Origin: Chiridota heheva
Taxonomy: Eukaryota > Echinodermata > Holothuroidea > Apodida > Chiridotidae
Reading direction: 5' to 3'
NCBI GenBank assembly: GCA_020152595.1
Contig: JAIGNY010001593.1
Span: 346,001-410,000, forward strand
DNA: 64,000 bases
The first letter of the stretch is position 1; each line of letters starts with the position of its first letter. Below the pieces are notes generated by a model. It saw only the letters and a list, made by a program, of their open reading frames with translations, did not search any database and was not told where the DNA came from. Shown here one piece after another: positions 57,000 through 64,000 of the stretch. A program made the translations under genes and the position numbers.

Positions 57000-57530
57000 T
57001 TGAAATATGCATCTCCATCTTACCTTCAATCAAAATTTAACAGTCGGGAGAATTAACCTCTCTGCGTTTGATGATTGACAGCTTGTTTTACCCAATCAAA
57101 GCACAAATTTTCCTTGCAACAAGATCTGTGTAACTAAGTGGGGCAAACATCCTACATGGTACTGGTACAGTACAGCTAATTAGCGGTGCGAGCTGATGTT
57201 GTCAATACAATGCTGTATAAAAAAAAAAATTCTGCACACACAGGCTGAGTGACGGCAAAATGATGAACAAAAATTGCATTACGGGCTTTGTTAATCCGAT
57301 TCCCATTATCCAGAATGGTTAGCAAATTGAATTTTGTTTATTCCTTTTGCTAAAAACTCGAAAGATCCGGAGAAGTGCCATAAATGGATCCAAACTTGCA
57401 GAGGGACTAATGAACATCTAAATGTCAATACATGATTGTGGATTTGAGGTTTGTTTGCCCCACCTAGTTACTGCGTTGCTATGGTGGGCATGGCCTATTT
57501 TGTAACCTGAAAAGGTTAATTTAACAGTCT
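57000..57530 (-). repeat. Family G dispersed repeat, inverse orientation
   Basis: Reverse complement of 33,290-33,830 by ordered words: GATGATTGACAGCTT, TAACTAAGTGGGGCAAAC, GGTACTGGTACAGTACAGCT, AAAATTGCATTACGGGC, GAGAAGTGCCATAAATGG, GGATTTGAGGTTTGTTTGCC and CTATGGTGGGCATGGCCTAT. Divergence is moderate with small indels. No coding capacity. Confidence 0.8.
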
Positions 57531-57615
57531 GATGATTTTCATTGCCTGAAATATAGATCAGAACTATTACATCAAACATTTTAAGCTTTCGTATACTGCA
57601 AGTGTTCTGCAAATC

Positions 57616-57865
57616 CAGAGGCGGACTGGCTCGTTGATCGACCAATCTTGGATCTGTAGGCCGCTTGCCTCAAAGGGAGGTTGAGGCTGGCTGCAGGTCA
57701 TTAAAACAGACCTAGTAGCCTCCCGGAGGGAGGTTAAGGCTGGCTGTTTTGGTTAATCATGGTGTAAATAAATTTAACATGGTATATGGGCTGGTCTTCA
57801 CTTCAAAATTAGAGCCGCGGTCCTGCACCATGATTGGTGGAATGAATTTGGCCAGTCCACCCCTG
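57616..57865. mobile_element. hAT-like MITE, CAGAGGCGGACTGGC ends
   Basis: The left end CAGAGGCGGACTGGC and the right end GGCCAGTCCACCCCTG are inverted repeats. The interior holds a duplicated GGGAGGTTRAGGCTGGCTG word (57,674 and 57,727). The flanks TGCAAATC and TGCGACGA are not a convincing 8-bp duplication, perhaps because a SINE-like sequence abuts the right end. No coding. Confidence 0.75.
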
Positions 57866-58150
57866 TGCGACGACGACGACGAGTGAACACACAATTACAA
57901 TGACGGGGTCGTCGCCTGCGTATTCGGTTATGATAGTAACAATGCTATCACGAAACGCTTAATACGACCCGGACGAGAACACAGGTACGACGTATGGATA
58001 GACATAACATCGACAACCAAGTCAGTGTCCACTGCCTTTGATAACTAGTTGTGGTACACTGGCGTGTCTACCCAACCCAGGCTTGAACCCAGGGCCTCGT
58101 GGTCTGTAGACAGGTATGATAACCGCTACACCACAGTAGGTAGATAACCC
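57866..58150 (-). mobile_element. tRNA-derived SINE-like copy with (GTC)n tail
   Basis: On the minus strand, TGGTGTAGCGGTTATC (58,133-58,118) fits an A-box and GGTTCAAGCCTGG (58,089-58,077) a B-box, at tRNA-like spacing. The anticodon arm does not pair well, so this is not a functional tRNA. About 190 bp of body follows, ending in a CGTCGTCGTCGTCGCAC tail that touches the neighbouring MITE. Layout is typical of a SINE. A degraded tRNA pseudogene is the alternative. Confidence 0.6.
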
Positions 58151-59325
58151 CTGTGCAGATCTCCTTGCTGTGATATGCTTCAATGCATGTATTTCCTTTC
58201 CAAATGCCATATTTCTCTTCATTATTCTATTTTTTAGAGTCAACAGTTTTTAGTCCACAAATTTATTATTATGATTTAAAAAGAATCTATCACTCTGGCT
58301 CTATTTCCAAGAAATCATTTAACTTCAACAGTCTCACTAGATGAAGTGACAGACTTTAAGTTCTTTATCCCTAATATCCTTTGAAAACTTCACTTTCAAA
58401 ATAATTTTATGTTGATAACCTTAATCGCAATCACTAATTTTTTGCATGCATGGATTGTTAAGGCTTCCACCCGGAAGACACATTCAATATGAGGGTCATT
58501 AGAAGAAGAATAAAAAGACAAATCTACACCAAGTAATTTATCTTTGCATTATGATCGACATAATAAATGCCTTAAATAATTTAAATATTAATAGTTTCCT
58601 TAAATACTCTTTCAATTACATGAAAATCAGGATTTTGTAACTTACATGAAATTAAATGAAAATGGTTTGAATGTTTTTATACACAAATAAATCCTCAGAA
58701 AAATGACGACCTCAGCGGTATTTTGCATGTGTGCAGTTTTACGAGTTACTTATTGTTATGTTACCTTTTACCCTTAATTTACATAAAGCCACTTCTTAGA
58801 ATTCTCCTCTTTTTGCTTGTGTTTATATAAGAATGTTAACTATATAATACCATAGCTTAGGTCTTTTGTTTGGGTTTAATTAAGAGAGTTGATGTCATGT
58901 TGTACATGTTGTTGGACTTGCGTGCACACTGGCAGTCAGCTATCACAAACTTGCGTGTTGTATATGTTCATTTCTCGCCTGCTGTCTTATTCAGTAACCT
59001 CCATACAGATAAAAACATGCCAAATGCTCTATCCTCTTCTTTGTAAAAATAATCTCTTGCCATGATGGTTCTGCACTTGCTTTGATTGATCAATTCTTTC
59101 CCTTTTCATAACAAGGATACTACGGTAAAGGGCTTCTTCTACCAGCTTAAAAATTACAGGCAAATTGTGGGGGGAAAACATCTCCTCCCCTCCAAATTAT
59201 CAGTGACATCAGAATAGGATTGGCAGCTGCCATCATCCTTATTATGTAGTATTCTTATTAAAACATTATTTAAAACCTAAACAATGAAAATAAAAATTGA
59301 AAACAAGTATTTATTTCTTAACTTG
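58151..59325. other. Unannotated AT-rich stretch
   Basis: No open frame above about 60 codons, exon, RNA gene or repeat family was recognised. Confidence 0.4.
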
Positions 59326-59530
59326 TCCATACATTTTTTTTTTTTTTGTTTTAAGATTTTTAACTTTTGAGGACATTTTTTTTTTTTTTGTTTTAAGATT
59401 TTTAACTTTTGAAGTAAAGATAGAGGAGAATTTGTTTAAAATACATTAAAGATTAAATAATTTTTCTTTCAAAAATACATTAACAATTGAATTAATTTTC
59501 TTTCAAAATACATTAACAATGATTTTTTTT
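59326..59530. repeat. T-rich duplications
   Basis: A ~48-bp pair (CATTTTTTTTTTTTTTTG, TTTTAAGATTTTTAACTTTT) lies at 59,331-59,413. Three degenerate copies of AATACATTAAMRATT with TTTCTTTCAAAA follow. The pattern looks like replication slippage. Confidence 0.8.
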
Positions 59531-59579
59531 TTTTTTTAAATGCATTACAGTGGCTTAGGAAGATATTTGATATTTAATC

Positions 59580-59800
59580 CGAAAACGATGACAATTTTGT
59601 GTGAAAATTGGAGGAGATTTCACGATAATTTATGCAAAACCTAAAAAATGAAGCAAATTTTCTGAAAAGTGAAGCAAATTTTGTGGAAAAAAGAATCCTG
59701 AAAATGACAAAAACTTTTCAAAAATTGAAGCAAATTTGACAAAAATTTGATTTCTCAAAAATTGAAGATTTCTGGAAGAAAATATGCCATGATGAAACCA
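59580..59800. repeat. A-rich degenerate array, smaller relative of 30-31.7 kb
   Basis: AAAATTGAAGCAAATTT, AAAAGTGAAGCAAATTTT and CAAAAATTGAAGATTTCTGG recur, in the style of the 30.06-31.68 kb array. Confidence 0.6.
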
Positions 59801-59845
59801 GATTCTTAAAAATCAATTTATTAGACTTTCATTATTGGAGAGAAG

Positions 59846-59876
59846 TGGGGGGGGGGTGGGTGGGTGGGGGGGGGGA
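59846..59876 (+). other. G-quadruplex-capable G-run
   Basis: A ten-G run is followed by TGGGTGGGTGGGG and more Gs. This satisfies the four-G-tract, short-loop pattern on the plus strand. Function is unknown, and such runs are also prone to sequencing error. Confidence 0.7.
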
Positions 59877-60729
59877 AATAAAATGGTACTTGACCTTGGC
59901 CCCCTGGCCCTCTGGTTCCTACACCACTGCATGTTGAGAAAGGGAGGGCGCTAACCCTCTATAGTGGACTTTCTCCACCAGTTATTTCTTCACAAATGAG
60001 ACTTAAAACTTGATTTTTCCATAAAGGAATAAGAAAGTGAAATAGTTTGAACTGCATCATTTTGATTCTTTTTAAAATCCTTATTTATATAAGATGAACT
60101 TGCTCAACCAAATGAACTTTTCCTTCATGCGATTTAAAAACAATTCAGGTGTGAATTACAGACTATTATAGGCTTCATTATTCATAAACTATGTAATAGG
60201 AAACCAAATCTGAATGACCTTTCCTAAATATCACAGTACCCAGGAAAAAAAAGGACTCATTTACTGCATGGTACATGATTAATGAAGATAGAAAATATTG
60301 TCGAACTCGGTAATTGAAAAAGGATGCCATCAAGACCCACAACCAAGTATTTGCTCCAGAGATTAAACCCTGGTGAGAAAAGCAATCAATACAATTAATA
60401 ACTTACTAAGTCTACTCATCTTCTGTAAACCTACGCTCGATGGTTTGGAGCAGATTGCCCAATCGGTTTTACTCAAATGAGGTGTAAAAATGCAATCAGA
60501 CATGGTTGATGGATGATGCTGGTGGGTTGTATTAATATTTGATGCACAGGTAGGAGTGAAACGGGTCATTTGTGAGGACATTTTGACAGCTTGATTATAT
60601 ATTACTTATCAAGGATAATAATGATATATTAGAAGCATGCTTTATCTGCCAGCTTCTTAGGGATGTAGCTGTAAAAGGGTTGAGACACCATTTAAGTGGC
60701 AAAGCTGAAGGTTCAATGCTAGCGATTGG

Positions 60730-60893
60730 CAGTGGCATAACTAAGAGGGGGGCAGGGGGCAGCCACCCCCTAAAAAAGGCTCGGCCCAGGCCCTATAATG
60801 GGGTCCGTGAAAAAAATCATTGTACCTATATATCACAGGGGCCCACAGCGTTCCACTCGCCCCGACCCGTAGGGGCCTATAGCTATGCCACTG
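60730..60893. mobile_element. hAT-like MITE, CAGTGGCATAACTA ends
   Basis: The left end CAGTGGCATAACTAAGAGGGG and the right end CCTATAGCTATGCCACTG are inverted repeats. The interior is GC-rich (GGCTCGGCCCAGGCCC, GCCCCGACCCG), unlike the neighbourhood. The flanking 8 bp differ (GCGATTGG and GTGGCCGG), so the insertion is old or the flanks have been rearranged. The 77-codon open frame across it is not credible. Confidence 0.7.
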
Positions 60894-62575
60894 GTGGCCG
60901 GGACAGGCCCTGAAGCACATAGGGTATGAAAATCATGCCAAATGGGCACAAGAATTTGGTAAAAGGGCACTGGTACTTTTGCATTAACCATGCAATGAGA
61001 GGGTATTCTGTATTCTTCCCAACAGTAAATGCATTCTTTAAAATCTATGTCAATGTTTTTGAAGTCATTACTTCAAGTGCTAAAAATATATTAAAAAAGT
61101 AATTGTTTAAAACTGCATTATCTTCAAAATATTGATAATACTGACAAATAATTTTTGACATCCAGTGACTGATAATTTGCCATTTGAATGTGTTCAAGTT
61201 TGTAGCCAGAAAATTGAAGACCTTGAGTTTTTTCAGTTATCCATATCACGGGCAAGGTTAGCACTTTTTCATGGCCTAATTCATATGCAAAACAAAATAT
61301 ATTCAATAACCCTAAAATTGTTGAGAATTCAATAAAGCAATATTTCAGCATAAGTTGTGTAAAAAAAAAACCTCATATATAGAGCAAAAATTTAACTTAT
61401 AAAGGAAGTTTTACATTACCAAAAGAAGAGTTTGAAATAATTGAGGCATCTCTTTCCTCTCTGTCCTAACCCAATCAGCACGTTAGCTTTTAACACCTTC
61501 TTGGCACATTAGTTTTTAACACCCTTTTGGCACCTTAGTTTTTAACACCCTCTTGGCACATTAGTTTTTAACACCCTCTTGGCACATTTGACTCTTGACT
61601 GTCACGGTGCCATTAATTGAGGGTGAAGGCAATTTAATGCCCCTGTCCCTGTTAGCTTTGCCAAAAACTTCTCCCTCCTTCCTTTCCCCCACTTAAATAT
61701 GACACACACAGACATTCTGGTGCGATCCACACCATTTAATGTCACGGATGTACTTTAAAAAAAGCCGTCCATCAATGCTGTTTTTAAATGTGTTTTCAAA
61801 TGTCATCTTTAATTGTGAATGAGCATAAATGTCATCTTTGTGGATGGGCATTCTCCTTATACATGCTTCACATTCTTCAGGCTTTTAATAAAATTTCAAA
61901 CACTTACTCCAATCTCCTTTTCATTTAAGCAATATTCAGAGATCTGTACCACTTTGTCGTAACTTAATGATAACATTCAAAACTGCAAAAGCTTACCTGT
62001 GATTGACATATGTGATGTCTCTGATGTTAATTCTGCAAAAGAATTAAAGAAGATAATATGTGAACAACAAACCTCAATTATATATATTTATATATATGTA
62101 TACAAAGGAAAAAGCCTTCCAGATGGTTGGAATTATTTTTATGTATACATCTCATGCCATTTAAGTGATGTTTGCTTTTAATGCATGAATGTATACAAGC
62201 AGAAAGTGCAGACACTTTTTTCTCATTTTTAAAGAAATTTATGTTCATGATGAGTTTTGTGCATTGACGTCATCAAGGTACAGTATAAAGGAAATCTTCC
62301 TATTGTCACTGGTCAAGGAATATTATAAGTAAAGAAACAAGTGCATGGAAAAATACACAATTGATTTGCATCCACGTGTAATCGGCATCATTCAGGTCAA
62401 AAATAAACTTGTTTTAAATGAAATTAATTCATGTTCAATTTTTAATTGTTTGGCTTTTAAAAATTGTGTATTTGATCTTTAAAAAGTGTATAACTGAAAA
62501 AGTGTGTAACTAAAAAGGTGTGTAACTGCCCTCCATTATCAAAAACATAGCAACTTAGTTTGTGTAAGTACAATG
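60894..62575. other. Mostly unannotated stretch with a small tandem repeat
   Basis: 60,940-60,975 has GGGCAC words like other degenerate repeats. The 26-bp repeat at 61,485-61,590 is listed separately. A TGACGTCA word occurs at 62,265. No gene was seen. Confidence 0.4.
61485..61590. repeat. 26-bp tandem repeat, four copies
   Basis: TTGGCACATTAGTTTTTAAC plus ACCCTC repeats four times with small changes (CCTTAGTTT, CACCTTCT). Confidence 0.95.
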
Positions 62576-63432
62576 AAATTTTACCCCTTCCAGCAGGGCT
62601 TAATGTAAAAATCTTTATATGTTCATATATTAACAAGCGCATATCTGTTTTGTATCTGAGATAATTATGTTAGCTTGTGTGTCCATGTTCATGATTTTAA
62701 AAACGTTAAGTGGACGGGGTTTAATATGATTTTGCTGAATACAGCTAATTGTAAGCGCGGTATCTCAAGAACGGTCAACTGGATTCATGTCATATGTGGT
62801 ACACAGATAGTCCATGGTCTGTACTTGTGCCTAATTGTTTATGGTGGTGATATCATGCATATAAATAAGTGGGCAGGGTTTAAAGTAAAAAAAATTTTGA
62901 AAAAGTGATAAATGAGCAACTGTGTGTCAGTTTTGTGTCATATTGGGCATGATAATTTTAATGGTTATTTTGTACCTTATGTTATCAGCAGATATCATTG
63001 ATATGCATTGTGGGTGTGGCTTAATGTTAATGTCCTAAATGTAAAGTAAACATACTGCATCTCATGAACGATATATCAGATTTATGCTATATCAGGGGTC
63101 ATGGTCTGTACATATGTTCTAATGTTGTGGTAGTGATGTCATGAATATTAATGAGTAGGCGGGGCTTACTGACGAATTCTTGAAATAGAATAAATAAGCA
63201 ACTGTTTTTGCACCATATTTGCTATGATGTTAGATATTGTGCAAATGCTAATGGTATCAACACTTTTGTTGATCTGTATGGTGGGTGTGGCTTATGAATA
63301 AATATCATGGAACAAATATTTCATTATAGGCCTATGCAATGACATGACAGTTAATATACAAATTTTGTATATCAATCAGCTTATGAAGAAAAAAAAAAGC
63401 ATTGGAACCACAAAATATTTTGGTTCTGGTTT
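62576..63432 (+). repeat. Family B block ending in a ~100-bp TIR-like terminus
   Basis: Units carry GTATCTCAAGAACGGTCAAC, GGTACACAGATAGTCC, TGGTGGTGATATCATGC and ATATGCATTGTGGGTGTGGC. The stretch 62,990-63,300 is the reverse complement of 47,085-47,430. The end (63,311-63,432: ATGACAGTTAATATAC, GCATTGGAACCACAAAA, TTTTGGTTCTGGTT) equals the right terminus of the 46,991-48,974 element. No left terminus was found nearby, so the copy is 5'-incomplete or single-ended. Confidence 0.7.
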
Positions 63433-63825
63433 ACAGTCCATTTACCCATGTTATTTTAGGTTTGAACAGACAAGAGTTCTAAAATATGTAAAATAAATTT
63501 ATAATTTACAATATTTTCACCCTTTCAAACTCAAACCCGAAAAAAAAAATTAGATTTTTTTTTTTTCGCAATTAAAAGGAATGTGAAATGGTGCTTTAAA
63601 ACATCAACATTTTGTGAAAGGTTTTCACAAAAGTACATTGTCCAATATGGCACGCTCTCTCTTTTTATAGTCTATTTGTCCGTGATATCCTTAGGAAACA
63701 CTGAGAAAAATGGAGAAAAACAAAATTATGGCTCTATAATGAAAATAATGGGTTTGAAAATAGAAGCTGTTTCGTTTTGAATTTACAGATTTTACTTCTA
63801 CTGAATAAAGTCATTCCCATTTCAG

Positions 63826-64000
63826 GATCATATTTTACAAATCAGAAGGGATTGGACTATGCCAACAATTCATTGCTCCTGAAATGATAAATGGAATGTT
63901 AATGGTCGAGTACTTTGAATACAAAATCTTGACAGGTTTTTCAGAAAAAGACATCACGTATATTATGAAACAAAATGCAAAAAATGAGACTTGGGATGGC
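63826..64000 (+). CDS. Candidate exon, partial at window end, function unknown
   Basis: The stretch follows CATTCCCATTTCAG, a good acceptor. One frame (first full codon at 63,827) is open for all 58 remaining codons in AT-rich DNA where stops are frequent. It encodes IIFYKSEGIGLCQQFIAPEM and then VEYFEYKILTGFSEKDITYI with mixed, non-repetitive composition. The other frames have stops. It begins with one base of a split codon, the phase left by the candidate exon at 34,610-34,763 (two bases), so the two could belong to one gene. That agreement has a one-in-three chance. No family is recognised. The exon may continue beyond the window. Confidence 0.4.

Noticed and set aside
58037..58150. Functional tRNA gene
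   Set aside because: The A- and B-box words are present, but the anticodon stem does not pair and the acceptor stem is not evident. A SINE or pseudogene is more likely.
34929..62272. TGACGTCA (CRE) words at 34,929, 37,195 and 62,265 as regulatory sites
   Set aside because: Three isolated 8-bp words in 64 kb without promoters, transcripts or clustering do not support a call.

Overview
The window looks like AT-rich, intergenic or intronic DNA from a multicellular animal. Evidence: no bacterial-style packed genes, relics of animal LINE retrotransposons and of a Crypton tyrosine-recombinase transposon, tRNA-derived SINE-like sequences, many short terminal-inverted-repeat (TIR) elements, and kilobase-scale mini- and microsatellites. 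A marine invertebrate, possibly a deuterostome such as an echinoderm or hemichordate, would fit. That placement is inference; no host gene was recognised by family. No complete host gene is visible. The only host-exon candidates are an open stretch behind a good splice acceptor that runs off the right edge (63,826-64,000) and a weaker acceptor-to-donor interval at 34,610-34,763.

Layout. 0-6 kb: a 16-bp minisatellite inside a TIR element, a (TA)n tract, a 24-bp minisatellite between short inverted ends, and a ~350-bp repeat family (C) carrying a piggyBac-like TTAA/CCCTTACTCTACCA element. 6.5-15.5 kb: arrays of a ~180-250-bp repeat (family D), split by a decayed LINE (11.5-12.5 kb) and by a 2.1-kb insertion (13.07-15.21 kb) that has the piggyBac-like ends. 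15.9-18.7 kb: about 27 copies of a 104-bp satellite. 19.6-21.2 kb: three 340-bp tandem copies and a TIR element. 22.5-27 kb: a hairpin-rich AGCTTGC element, two hAT-like MITEs with 8-bp target duplications, four copies of family F, and an (ATCA)n tract. 28.8-29.7 kb: about 31 copies of a 29-bp unit carrying the TGACTCAGC (AP-1/NF-E2/antioxidant-response) site. 30-33.8 kb: an A-rich degenerate array, a larger AGCTTGC element and family G. 35-44 kb: two more piggyBac-like clusters, a SINE-like copy, a TIR element whose right end has become a 21-bp minisatellite, a LINE 3' tail and a large foldback element in ~675-bp tandem repeats. 45-49 kb: family B repeats, including a ~2.0-kb element with ~100-bp TIRs. 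49.8-53 kb: a Crypton relic and an antisense LINE relic between ~78-bp inverted repeats. 53.3-54.5 kb: a 22-bp minisatellite element. 57-64 kb: family G in inverse orientation, a hAT-like MITE, a SINE-like copy, more family B and the terminal candidate exon.

The unifying signal is that tandem repeats appear to be born inside dispersed elements. In several cases a short word seen once in one copy of an element has become tens of copies in another copy (16-bp at 63-462, 21-bp at 40.45-40.88 kb, ATCA at 25.6 kb, probably 22-bp at 53.5 kb). Nested insertions with readable empty sites in paralogous copies allow partial dating. All calls come from reading the sequence by eye. Copy numbers and boundaries are approximate unless stated.
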